The notes under the pieces: generated by a model
The model's input: the letters and a program-made list of their open reading frames with translations, nothing else
Database searches by the model: none
What the model was told of the DNA's origin: nothing
Program-made: the position numbers and the translations under genes
Shown: positions 46,125-54,477 of the stretch, piece after piece
Position numbering within the stretch: the first letter of the stretch is position 1
Layout of the letters: each line of letters starts with the position of its first letter
Source of the DNA: Terribacillus saccharophilus
Lineage (GTDB): Bacteria; Bacillota; Bacilli; Bacillales; Amphibacillaceae
Direction of reading: 5' to 3'
Assembly: GCF_002272075.1 (NCBI RefSeq)
Contig: NZ_NPBJ01000004.1
Location: 124,001 to 188,000, forward strand
DNA: 64,000 bases

Positions 46125-47396
46125 TTAGATCCAGCCTCTGAATCTGGAAGCTTCCGCCATCTTTCGGACACCTACCATGTATGCAGCCAGCCGCATATCA
46201 ACCCGCCTAGTTTGGGCAGTCTGATATACATTTTGGAACCCTTTCAGCATCACTTTCTCTAATCTCTCTTCTACTTCCTGCTCCGTCCAATAAAAGCCCT
46301 GGTTATTCTGCACCCATTCAAAATAGGAAACCGTCACGCCGCCTGCTGATGCAAGTACATCCGGAACTATCAAGATACCGCGTTCGGTCAAAATCTTGGT
46401 CGCTTCGAACGTTGTCGGGCCATTTGCTGCCTCAATCACAATCTGGGCCTTTATATTATGTGCATTATCTTTTGTGATTTGGTTTTCTACCGCAGCTGGT
46501 ACAAGTATATCGCAATCAAGCTCCAATAATTCCTGGTTGGAGATTGTAGACTTAAACAAGTTGGTCACTGTACCGAAACTGTCCCGCCGGTCAAGCAAAT
46601 AGTCGATATCCAGACCATCCGGGTCATGAAGCGCCCCGTAAGCATCTGAAATACCGATTACTTTCGCGCCAGCTTCGTGCATGAATTTAGCTAGGTAACT
46701 GCCGGCATTTCCGAATCCTTGAATGACAACACGTGCTCCTTCGATGCTGATGTCTCTCTTTTTGGCTGCTTCTTTCAAGCAAATCGTCACGCCTTTAGCT
46801 GTAGCTGTTTCCCTGCCATGTGAACCTCCCAGTACGATCGGCTTACCAGTAATGAAACCTGGGTTGTTGAATTCATCCATCCGGCTGTATTCATCCATCA
46901 TCCATGCCATTATTTGAGAGTTGGTCATCACATCGGGTGCGGGTATGTCCTTTGTCGGCCCCACAATCTGGCTGATCGCCCGTACATATCCGCGGCTTAC
47001 ACCTTCAAGCTCGCGAAAACTCATTTCGCGGGGATCACAGATGATACCGCCCTTTCCACCTCCATAAGGTAAGTCGACGATACCTGCTTTCAGACTCATC
47101 CAAATGGACAATGCCTTTACTTCATTCTCGCTTACTTCCGGATGAAAACGCACGCCACCCTTGGTAGGACCAACTGCATCATTATGCTGAGCCCGGTACC
47201 CTGTGAAAATCTTCGTACTGCCATCATCCATCCGAACGGGAATACGAACTGTCATCAACCGTACCGGTTCTTTCAGTAATTCATAGACTTCTTCTGGATA
47301 GCCAAGTTTCTGCAAAGCCGATTGTACGACCCTCTGTGTCGATTCTAATACGTCCCTATGCTTGTTGTTGGTAGATTCCGCAGCGTTGTCGGCCAC
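46125..47396 (-). CDS. gudB: NAD-dependent glutamate dehydrogenase
   Basis: Oxidative deamination of glutamate to 2-oxoglutarate, mainly catabolic in bacilli. Substrate motifs KGGVRFHPEVSENEVKAL and DLPYGGGKGGI, with the catalytic Lys/Asp region (GPTKDIPAPDV); NAD-binding GFGNAGSYLAKF. 423 residues. The catalytic region shows no internal duplication of the kind that inactivates GudB in laboratory B. subtilis. GTG start at 47396 with AGGAGGT nine bases upstream. rocG cannot be excluded, but position matches gudB. Confidence 0.95.
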   Translation of the reverse strand: MADNAAESTNNKHRDVLESTQRVVQSALQKLGYPEEVYELLKEPVRLMTVRIPVRMDDGSTKIFTGYRAQHNDAVGPTKGGVRFHPEVSENEVKALSIWMSLKAGIVDLPYGGGKGGIICDPREMSFRELEGVSRGYVRAISQIVGPTKDIPAPDVMTNSQIMAWMMDEYSRMDEFNNPGFITGKPIVLGGSHGRETATAKGVTICLKEAAKKRDISIEGARVVIQGFGNAGSYLAKFMHEAGAKVIGISDAYGALHDPDGLDIDYLLDRRDSFGTVTNLFKSTISNQELLELDCDILVPAAVENQITKDNAHNIKAQIVIEAANGPTTFEATKILTERGILIVPDVLASAGGVTVSYFEWVQNNQGFYWTEQEVEERLEKVMLKGFQNVYQTAQTRRVDMRLAAYMVGVRKMAEASRFRGWI

Positions 47397-47511
47397 TGTT
47401 CTGTACCTCCTAAATGTTTCCCCATCTTGTTTAGCGATATTACCACATCAAATCTTCACATCCATTCTAACAAAAAAGCAGCCAGATAGATAATGAGAAC
47501 CGTGTTTTTAA

Positions 47512-47551
47512 TCAAAAATCAAAAAGATACCGGCGGATGCTCCGGTATCTT
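47512..47551 (-). terminator. Terminator downstream of mecB
   Basis: Perfect 10-bp stem (47524-47533 with 47542-47551), 8-base loop, then TTTGATTTTTG on the minus strand. Confidence 0.85.
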
Positions 47552-47558
47552 CGGCAAC

Positions 47559-48140
47559 TTATGCAAAATACGTGCAGATCTGCCGTATTGCATCCTTATC
47601 GAAAATCTTCTTGCCGTACTCATTCAGCCTAACCGAGGTGACTATACTTGGGTTAGCGAATTCCGACATGACTGCAATTAAGTTTTCACGCGCCTCCGGA
47701 TGGAGCAGCGTGCGAATTTCCATATAATAAAGATCGTTCATAAAATACACAGCGGCATCTTCAATGCCGATCTGGTCCAGCTGACGTGAAACGCTGATGA
47801 TGTCCTCAAAATCTGTGAATGAGAAGATAAGCTCCCTGCTTTCGTCAAGTGTCACTTTCATCTCGATATAATCCTCTTCTTCTTCGAAGTCTTCCGTCTG
47901 CGGATACTGTGTTACGATGATCTGCATCCCTTGCGCTTGAAGAATATGCACTTGAACAAGAAGTGTGCCTTCCAATTCGAAGCCCAATTCATCGCTTGCT
48001 TCATACATCATATCGTGAAAAAGCTGATGAACGCCCGGAAGATCATGCCACAGATCTTCTTTAGTCAAGCCTCTCTCGATTAAATCGTCGAAGGTAAGAA
48101 AGATCTTGAATTGATTTAATGATACGCGCTCTAACTTCAT
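47559..48140 (-). CDS. mecB: MecA-family ClpC adaptor (MecB/YpbH)
   Basis: Adaptor that delivers substrates to the ClpCP protease. N-terminal substrate-binding domain (KLERVSLNQFKIFLTFDDLIERG), an acidic linker (EDFEEEEDY, about 105-115), and the C-terminal ClpC-binding domain. 193 residues from the ATG at 48140; a GTG sits one codon upstream. Next to gudB it corresponds to B. subtilis YpbH (MecB) rather than MecA. Confidence 0.92.
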   Translation of the reverse strand: MKLERVSLNQFKIFLTFDDLIERGLTKEDLWHDLPGVHQLFHDMMYEASDELGFELEGTLLVQVHILQAQGMQIIVTQYPQTEDFEEEEDYIEMKVTLDESRELIFSFTDFEDIISVSRQLDQIGIEDAAVYFMNDLYYMEIRTLLHPEARENLIAVMSEFANPSIVTSVRLNEYGKKIFDKDAIRQICTYFA

Positions 48141-48334
48141 CACTTTTCCCCCTTGGATGCCACTCTAGATATAGATAGCATATGATTCGCTTTATGTTTT
48201 GTACGCGGCACTCCCCCATTGGGAGCGTCCATTTTCATGATAGGTTTTAGTCTCGAACAGAAAGGATTTGTACGTATAGTTAGTATATTAATCTTTCAGT
48301 TAAAAATACCCTCGTTGTCCAAACTGAAAATGGA
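48141..48334. other. Gap between the small membrane-protein gene and mecB
   Basis: About 190 bp without a coding frame. It contains an 11-base inverted repeat (GTCCATTTTCA at 48227-48237, TGAAAATGGAC at 48325-48335) and the mecB leader. I could not fix a convincing promoter. Confidence 0.5.
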
Positions 48335-48634
48335 CTAAAATAAGGCTGGTATCGACAGCGGCACATCCGTATACAGCAGGATAAATACTATCACTGCCAG
48401 CACGATGACCGTCAGGAGGATGAACCTGGCAATACCTCCATTCCAGCGCAGGCGGAAGCTTGTCCGCTGTCCGTCATGGATTGTTCGGCGTGGGGGTAAA
48501 TTAAGAACATCGATACGCTGAACTGCTGGCTCCGATTCTTCTTTCTCGGGTGGTAATTCTTCATCACCGCGAGACTGTGTCACGGATGCCACCAGTTCCT
48601 CCAGATTCTGGTCCTTCTCTTCTGTCTTTGCCAT
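48335..48634 (-). CDS. Small C-terminally anchored membrane protein
   Basis: 99 residues: an acidic cytosolic part with Glu/Pro-rich KEESEPAVQRIDVLNLPPRR, then one membrane helix (FILLTVIVLAVIVFILLYT) and only about 11 residues outside. I recognise no domain. It sits where B. subtilis has ypbE/ypbD, and YpbE has a LysM domain after its helix; none is present here. The start at 48634 (MAKTEEKDQN) follows AAGGATGG; an upstream extension would lie inside recQ. Probably coupled to recQ, 26 bp away. Confidence 0.62.
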   Translation of the reverse strand: MAKTEEKDQNLEELVASVTQSRGDEELPPEKEESEPAVQRIDVLNLPPRRTIHDGQRTSFRLRWNGGIARFILLTVIVLAVIVFILLYTDVPLSIPALF

Positions 48635-48660
48635 GAAGTGTCCATCCTTCCATTTCCGTT

Positions 48661-50181
48661 TTACTGCTGCAGGAGATGATACAGCTGTTCCCGCCATCCA
48701 GTATGCTCCGGCTGTACATTCGTCAAAACCGACTGCCAATCAGCAAGGGTATCACCGCAATTATCGCAGCATCGGCCTTTTGCTGGTCGTACTTCAGATT
48801 GGAAGTCAGCAAAAAGTGCCTGTCGTCTGCATGAATCCGTATAGACCCATTCTTTCATACGCTGCAGCTGCTTCAGCTTATGTCTTTTCCTGTTCCCAAC
48901 AAACTTCTCTATCTGGTCCAGGAAATCCTTCCAAGCATTTGCCTTATAATGCAGATGATTTCCCTTTACTATATCATGTTTCTCCATTTGATAAAGTAAA
49001 AATCGCCATTGCGTCTCACTAATCGGAATATGCTGGATGAGCAGCTCGTAGGAAGGCAGTTCAAGCTGTCCTGCTTTTACCCGCTGATAAAGGAAACGCA
49101 GCATTTGCTGAATCGAATCTTGCTCCGGAAGGTCCTGCTCAATTAGGTGGATCGGGATTTGCCAATCTCCCGGACTATAAAGAACCACACTTACACTTTC
49201 TTCGCCATCCCGGCCGGCTCTGCCGACTTCCTGAATGAAAGATTCCTTGTCACTTGGCAAATGATAATGAATTATCAGGCGTACGTCTTCTTTATCCACT
49301 CCCATGCCAAATGCACTTGTACAGCAGATGATCTGCAGCTGGCCGGATAAGAACTGCTGCTGTATCAATATCCTGTCTTCGTTCTCCATGCCTCCATGAT
49401 AGTAAGCACATGGCATATCCGGCATATTAGCCCGGATGATGGCCGCAGTGCTTTCGGCCATATTTCGGCTTGAAAAATAAATAATGGTCGGAGCTTGAAT
49501 CTTTCTAAGTAAAGCTAGCATCGTTTCATTTTTTTCCTGTTGATCTTGTACTTCTCTGATAAAGTATGAGATATTTTCCCGATCCATTGGATAGATATGC
49601 TTATCCATGTCCAAATCACCAAGCAAGTGCTGAATATCCACTTGGACTTCTGGAGTAGCTGTTCCAGTCAATGCAAGTACCGGCGGATTGCCTAGATTCC
49701 GAATCACTTCTGCCAGGCGCAGGTAATCGGTCCGGAATTCCTGCCCCCACTGGGAAATACAATGTGCTTCATCGACTACAAACAATTGGATATGCAGCGA
49801 CTGCAAACGATTGATCAGATAATCATTTTGGAGCATTTCCGGTGACACATAAAGCAGATCGTAATTCTGGAGTTTTCGCATGATCTGCTGTTTGTCTTCA
49901 TAATCGAGAAAACTATTCAGTGCAGCTACCCGCTTGAATCCTCTGGCACGCAGCTGTTTCACTTGATCCTCCATCAGCGAAAGCAGGGGGGAAACAACAA
50001 TAACTTGTCCGCTCCGCATAAATGCAGGTAGCTGATAGCAAATAGATTTCCCTGTTCCAGTCGGTAAAACTCCCAATGTATGACGATTCTTCAATACACT
50101 TTCAAGTATCTCCTCCTGCCCAGTCCGGAAGTTGTCATACCCATAGAACTTCTGCAATGCCTTTTGTAAATCTGCGTTCAT
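48661..50181 (-). CDS. recQ: ATP-dependent DNA helicase RecQ (RecS-like)
   Basis: 3'-5' superfamily 2 helicase. Q motif FRTGQEEILE, Walker A LPTGTGKSICYQLP, DEAH box VVDEAHCISQWG, then SAFGMGVDKEDVR and VGRAGRDGE. The zinc-binding RQC part is seen as CRRQALF with CCDNC near the C-terminus. At 506 residues it lacks the HRDC domain of the long RecQ, like B. subtilis RecS. It overlaps ypbB by 4 bp. Confidence 0.94.
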   Translation of the reverse strand: MNADLQKALQKFYGYDNFRTGQEEILESVLKNRHTLGVLPTGTGKSICYQLPAFMRSGQVIVVSPLLSLMEDQVKQLRARGFKRVAALNSFLDYEDKQQIMRKLQNYDLLYVSPEMLQNDYLINRLQSLHIQLFVVDEAHCISQWGQEFRTDYLRLAEVIRNLGNPPVLALTGTATPEVQVDIQHLLGDLDMDKHIYPMDRENISYFIREVQDQQEKNETMLALLRKIQAPTIIYFSSRNMAESTAAIIRANMPDMPCAYYHGGMENEDRILIQQQFLSGQLQIICCTSAFGMGVDKEDVRLIIHYHLPSDKESFIQEVGRAGRDGEESVSVVLYSPGDWQIPIHLIEQDLPEQDSIQQMLRFLYQRVKAGQLELPSYELLIQHIPISETQWRFLLYQMEKHDIVKGNHLHYKANAWKDFLDQIEKFVGNRKRHKLKQLQRMKEWVYTDSCRRQALFADFQSEVRPAKGRCCDNCGDTLADWQSVLTNVQPEHTGWREQLYHLLQQ

Positions 50182-51176
50182 GCTTTCACCTCCTGCTCTT
50201 TCCGCAAAGCTAAAGCCAATCTAATTTGAAAATAGTCATATTTACCTTCCAGCAAAGCATGGATTTGTTTCAATTTATTAGTACCTGCTTGCATGGCGCA
50301 CTCTAAAATGACAGCAGCATCGGTATCAGAAATAAACTTACTGGAAAGTGCTTCTCCATCAAGCCAAGTTATTTCCACTATATGATCCTTTATCGTGTTC
50401 TCCGTCAACCCTCTGACAAGCGCAATCTGCTCTACTGACATACCGCGTTCAAGCATTGTCCGTGTCTTTTGCGCCGTGGAAGTTATGGAGCGGATCTTGT
50501 GCTGGGGTCTATCCATAAGAGCAGCAAGGTGTGGAAAAGCTGCCGTATCGGTCTCTGCGTGCTGCAGGAGATGGTGAATAGTTGACGTCTGGTATAGGAG
50601 CACATCCGTATCATGCACATGATATTTTTCTGCTAGCTGTACAGTCGTCAACCCGATATGATGGTATCCCGTCAATCGATCTACAAATAACTCAGCCTGT
50701 ATCTGCGGCAGTTCCTCCAGCAAGCCGTATAATTCCTCATATACTCCGTTTCGCCAATCATCCAAGCGATGCTGTTCCTGTCGATACAACTGCTTTATCC
50801 AATGCTGAATAGCAGGGTTATCCGTTACAGGTATATACCGATTCTCCCCTTTTGTTTGATTGGAAAGCAGCTGGACAAGCAGAAGCAGCCGATACAGAAA
50901 TGGCTCTGTTTGTGATTGATAGGCCATACCATTGAAATACGGCATATTTTTTTTAATATCCTGTCCTTCTTCTTGCATGATATTGGCAGCTAATTTGTCG
51001 AATACCTGTCTCGATAGCTTCGGGTAGATACCGAACAGATGGGTAAGACCGTACATATGTGCATCCTGCAATGTTTGAGCGGATCGCTTCCCTTGCAGCA
51101 GATGATAGATAGATGCCGCGCTCCGTTCCTGACGTATGGGCTGTGCGGCATGGATTATGATAGATGCCAGAAGCAT
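50178..51176 (-). CDS. ypbB: YpbB family protein (C-terminal helix-turn-helix)
   Basis: Conserved protein of unknown function always paired with recQ in bacilli. All-helical N-terminal part; the C-terminal ~100 residues resemble an HTH_40/RQC-like helicase-associated region (RTMLERGMSVEQIALVRGLTENTIKDHI). I choose the ATG at 51176 (MLLASIIIHAAQP), giving 332 residues; the longer frame to 51305 would overlap divergent fer. Function is probably linked to RecQ. Confidence 0.86.
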   Translation of the reverse strand: MLLASIIIHAAQPIRQERSAASIYHLLQGKRSAQTLQDAHMYGLTHLFGIYPKLSRQVFDKLAANIMQEEGQDIKKNMPYFNGMAYQSQTEPFLYRLLLLVQLLSNQTKGENRYIPVTDNPAIQHWIKQLYRQEQHRLDDWRNGVYEELYGLLEELPQIQAELFVDRLTGYHHIGLTTVQLAEKYHVHDTDVLLYQTSTIHHLLQHAETDTAAFPHLAALMDRPQHKIRSITSTAQKTRTMLERGMSVEQIALVRGLTENTIKDHIVEITWLDGEALSSKFISDTDAAVILECAMQAGTNKLKQIHALLEGKYDYFQIRLALALRKEQEVKA

Positions 51177-51230
51177 GCTAACCAACCTTTCTGTAAGCTT
51201 GTATTCCGTATCGGTACGCGCTACACTTAG

Positions 51231-51527
<297 letters not shown>

Positions 51528-51563
51528 AGAACCACTTCCCGTTAAGAGGAAGTGGTTCTTTTT
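51528..51563. terminator. Bidirectional terminator between fer and the ECF S component gene
   Basis: Perfect 12-bp stem (51528-51539 with 51548-51559), 8-base loop, then TTTT on the plus strand. The ECF gene stop lies in the loop, so both convergent genes end here. Confidence 0.88.
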
Positions 51564-52072
51564 CCTTCTGCAGGAATCCACTTGCTGAACAACCTGCGCA
51601 GTACAGGATATAAGATGAAAAAGAAAATTCCATTGCCGATCGCATGCATCGTATCGAAACTTATACCAGCAAGATAATACGCCAGGAAATGTTCCATTAT
51701 GAACACATTCGGCAATGATATCAATAAGCCATACACATATCCTGCCAAAACGCTGGCAGCTGTCATGACAATCAGCGGGGGGTTTTTCCATAGCTTGCCC
51801 GCGAGACCGAAAGTCAGACCAATCAGTCCCCAAGCCAGCATCTGCCACAATGTCCATAATCCCATTCCTAGTATCATATTGGATAACAGCGTGGACAATA
51901 CAGCGATAATGACACCTGCAGCCGGGCCAAGCAAAAGCGAACAAATGATGATGACACTCGTCATCGGCTGCATGTTCGGCAAGAAAGGAAACAGCACATT
52001 CGCATATATCCTTCCTACCGCAGCAAGTGCCGTCAGCATTGCTAAAAGAGTCAGCTTACGTGTGGTAAACAT
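51542..52072 (-). CDS. ECF transporter S component, CbrT-like (probable cobalamin)
   Basis: Membrane vitamin-binding subunit of an energy-coupling factor transporter, 176 residues, about six helices. Conserved regions are LFPFLPNMQPMTSVIII, SLLLGPAAGVIIAVLSTLLS and MGLWTLWQMLAWGLIGL, typical of the CbrT/QPT-containing S components. It needs the shared EcfAA'T module, not in this window. It overlaps the upstream DUF4430 lipoprotein gene by 1 bp and lies behind a cobalamin riboswitch, so B12 or a precursor is the likely cargo. B. subtilis has ribU after fer; this protein does not look like RibU. Confidence 0.88.
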   Translation of the reverse strand: MFTTRKLTLLAMLTALAAVGRIYANVLFPFLPNMQPMTSVIIICSLLLGPAAGVIIAVLSTLLSNMILGMGLWTLWQMLAWGLIGLTFGLAGKLWKNPPLIVMTAASVLAGYVYGLLISLPNVFIMEHFLAYYLAGISFDTMHAIGNGIFFFILYPVLRRLFSKWIPAEGKRTTSS

Positions 52073-52449
52073 TAAGATTCCTGCAGATTGAAGATAACCT
52101 CGTCGCCGTCTTTCAGTTCAACCTCATTCGCTCCGACTGGTGATATTTCCTCATTCACGGTAAAAAGCCAATATTTGTTGGCATTTGCATCCTGAGCGTG
52201 GCCATCAATAGAAGTAATAAATCCACCATCTTCTTCGATGTCGAAGTTCTCTTTCATCACATCCAACAGAATATCGCCTTTCTCAAAGCTGACTTCCTTG
52301 GATGAAATCTCTTCTCCGTCTTCAGATAATGTTACTGTGACCTGCTGCTCTGCTTGCTGGTTTTGCTGCGGCTGTTCTTCCGTCCCGCAACCAGCCAGGA
52401 CGCCTGCTGTCAGCAATAAAGCTGATAACATATGTAGTGCTTTTTTCAT
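52072..52449 (-). CDS. DUF4430 lipoprotein (transcobalamin-like C-terminal domain)
   Basis: 125-residue secreted lipoprotein: signal peptide with lipobox LAGC and lipidated Cys21, a Gln-rich linker, then a DUF4430 domain (about 38-124), related to the C-terminal domain of intrinsic factor/transcobalamin. Signature residues are GDILLDVMKENF, GGFITSIDG, NKYWLFTVNEEISPVGANE and LKDGDEVIF. Inference: it captures a cobalamin-type ligand at the cell surface and passes it to the S component. It is the first gene after the riboswitch. ATG at 52449 with AGGGAGG upstream. Confidence 0.88.
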   Translation of the reverse strand: MKKALHMLSALLLTAGVLAGCGTEEQPQQNQQAEQQVTVTLSEDGEEISSKEVSFEKGDILLDVMKENFDIEEDGGFITSIDGHAQDANANKYWLFTVNEEISPVGANEVELKDGDEVIFNLQES

Positions 52450-52457
52450 AAAAAAAT

Positions 52458-52474
52458 CCTCCCTTTAGTAAAGG
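52458..52474 (-). promoter_or_regulatory. Possible Shine-Dalgarno-sequestering hairpin
   Basis: On the minus strand CCTTT-act-AAAGG is directly followed by GAGG of the ribosome site of the lipoprotein gene. The stem covers part of the ribosome site and could be the switching element of the riboswitch. Confidence 0.4.
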
Positions 52475-52510
52475 AAAGAGCATTAGAAGCTGCCGCTCCA
52501 CCCGCTCAGT

Positions 52511-52685
52511 CCTCGAAGCGGTGAAACACAAGCACACAGGGCAGGTCTGCTGACTGATACCTTTATCTACTAAGAACCCTTCCCATCCAATTGGACAGTG
52601 GTTATGTTCTTTTCGGCGGTAATCACAGCTGCGAGGACAGTCACGGAATCACACCGCGTTCCCTATCAAGTCTGTTCGACACCTT
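52511..52685 (-). promoter_or_regulatory. Cobalamin (adenosylcobalamin-type) riboswitch
   Basis: On the minus strand, in order, the conserved core elements are present: GATAGGGAACGCGGTG with GATTCCG (about 52640-52668), CTGTCCTCGCAGCTGTGA with TACCG (about 52615-52640), a B12-box-like ACCACTG (about 52596-52602), and AGTCAGCAGACCTGCC (52540-52555). The arrangement and spacing match the Rfam cobalamin class. No T-rich intrinsic terminator follows before the lipoprotein start, so control is probably translational. No strong promoter is visible between it and the resE stop at 52717. Confidence 0.93.
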
Positions 52686-52716
52686 GTACGCTTTGAATCC
52701 AGCTTATTTTATCATA

Positions 52717-54477
52717 TTATGTCAGGTTTGTATCCCGCGGGAGACGAATAGTGAATGTTGTCCCCTCATGAAGCTTACTAGTTACTTTGATTGTTCCATC
52801 ATGTGCTTGAATGATATTTTTAGCAATCGCAAGTCCTAATCCATTTCCGGTTCTGACAGTTTTTCTCGTCCTAGATTTATCGGCCTTGTAGAATCGTTCG
52901 AACACAAAAGGCAGATCCTCTTCAGGGATCCCGCTTCCCGAGTCTTTCACAATCATAACAAGCTGATCTTTATCGTCAGATACCAACACTTGGACAGCTC
53001 CTGCATTTTCAGTATGGGTAATCGCATTATCAATTAAATTAGTAAGTACTTGTTCAATTGCATCGGGAGCAAACTGGTAGGTCCGTTTATCTACTGCATT
53101 GACGAGTCCCAGTTTGATTTCCCGTTCATCAGCTAAACCCTGAAACTTACGGACGATCCGCTCCAGAAATGGATTTATTTCTACTTCTTCCATTACTAGA
53201 TTTGTATCGCCTGCTTCCATCCGAGCAAGATCAAGCGACTGGTTGACGAGCCTTCCGATTCGTAAGGATTCATCATGAATGATTTGAGCAAGCTCGTTTT
53301 TCGCTTCAATAGTGTCAGCAATATCATCAATAATTGCCTCGCTATAGCCTTGCAGCAAGGAAATTGGTGTGCGCAGTTCATGCGTAATGTTCGTAATAAA
53401 GTCTTCGCGAAGCTTATTCAATCTGCGTTCCTGCGTCATATCCCGCACAACTGCAACCGCACCGCGAATTGCCGCATCATCATAAAGAGGTGTAGCAATA
53501 ATCACCCATTCCCGTCCTTGGATCGTTACTTCACGGGTAACCTCCGATGCAGTTGAGACAACACTTTCCATGATTTCAAGCCAGACGCCTGGCACTTCAT
53601 GGAATGTTTCGCCATTTTCAAACTGCCAATCATGGATAAATTCTTCAGCCGGCGGATTCGTCACGGTTAGTTCACCTTGCCGGTTGATCATGACAACACC
53701 ATCTACCATTGCATTAACCACGCGGGCAAGATGTTCTTTTTCCTGACTGAGGGCATTAATATTGAATTCCAGCTGTTTTCCCATCTTGTTAAGAGCAGTC
53801 GCCAGCATACCTATCTCATCATGTGTGACAACAGGTACTTTGGTCCCGAATTCTCCTCTAGCAACGTTTAGTGCTGCATCCTGCATCTTTATAAGTGGTT
53901 TCGTGATCCTCGATGACAAGAAAAAGGCAAAAACGGTTGTAAGGACAAAGGCAATTCCTGCTCCCAGCAGGATGATTTGTGTCGTCTGATTACCTGTCTC
54001 TTTTACAACAGATAACGATTGATAGACATAAACCGCACCAGACCCATCCTGCAGTGGAGTACCGACAACTATTACACTTCTATCGGTATTAGGCAAGATA
54101 AGCTGTTTGGATACATCTTCTCCTTCTGTTACAGCTTTATTTAATACAGCATCATCCAGCAGCCATTGCTGGTCAACATCAGGCAATGGCTCCGCCTCAT
54201 CCGGTTCAGATATCCAAAGCTCATCATCCTGAAGGATAGCAATGCGGGAATTCGGATCCTGGACACGCTCCGCAGTATCGTAGACGGTACTGCGGTCATC
54301 GATTTCTTCCAGCAAAATAGACACCTTCGCAGCTGTCTGCATAAGGCTCTCCTCTGCTTCTTCAATATGAAAATTACCGAAGAACTCCAGCAGCAGAAAA
54401 GTAAGCAGACCAAGGACGACTGACACAAGAACCAAGATAGTCAGCCATAGTTTGTTAACAACACTTCCCCACAGCAT
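52717..54477 (-). CDS. resE: Redox-responsive sensor histidine kinase ResE
   Basis: Membrane kinase controlling ResD in response to oxygen limitation or nitric oxide. Two membrane helices (about 9-33 and 167-188) flank an extracytoplasmic domain. HAMP (about 189-240), PAS (about 245-350), HisKA with His366 in THELRTP, and HATPase_c with VLTNLIDNAITHT, GSGIPEEDLPFVFERFYK and GNGLGLAI. 586 residues. It overlaps resD by 1 bp. Confidence 0.96.
   Translation of the reverse strand: MLWGSVVNKLWLTILVLVSVVLGLLTFLLLEFFGNFHIEEAEESLMQTAAKVSILLEEIDDRSTVYDTAERVQDPNSRIAILQDDELWISEPDEAEPLPDVDQQWLLDDAVLNKAVTEGEDVSKQLILPNTDRSVIVVGTPLQDGSGAVYVYQSLSVVKETGNQTTQIILLGAGIAFVLTTVFAFFLSSRITKPLIKMQDAALNVARGEFGTKVPVVTHDEIGMLATALNKMGKQLEFNINALSQEKEHLARVVNAMVDGVVMINRQGELTVTNPPAEEFIHDWQFENGETFHEVPGVWLEIMESVVSTASEVTREVTIQGREWVIIATPLYDDAAIRGAVAVVRDMTQERRLNKLREDFITNITHELRTPISLLQGYSEAIIDDIADTIEAKNELAQIIHDESLRIGRLVNQSLDLARMEAGDTNLVMEEVEINPFLERIVRKFQGLADEREIKLGLVNAVDKRTYQFAPDAIEQVLTNLIDNAITHTENAGAVQVLVSDDKDQLVMIVKDSGSGIPEEDLPFVFERFYKADKSRTRKTVRTGNGLGLAIAKNIIQAHDGTIKVTSKLHEGTTFTIRLPRDTNLT

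Noticed and set aside
46125-47396. gudB as a cryptic gene like that of laboratory B. subtilis
   Set aside because: The active-site region shows no tandem three-residue duplication; the protein looks intact.
48635-48739. N-terminal extension of the small membrane protein into recQ
   Set aside because: It overlaps recQ coding sequence; the ATG at 48634 has a ribosome site and a sensible N-terminus.
52511-52685. FMN riboswitch, as expected if the ECF gene were ribU
   Set aside because: The conserved elements (AGTCAGnAGACCTGCC, GGGAACGCGGTG) are those of the cobalamin class, and the S component lacks RibU features.
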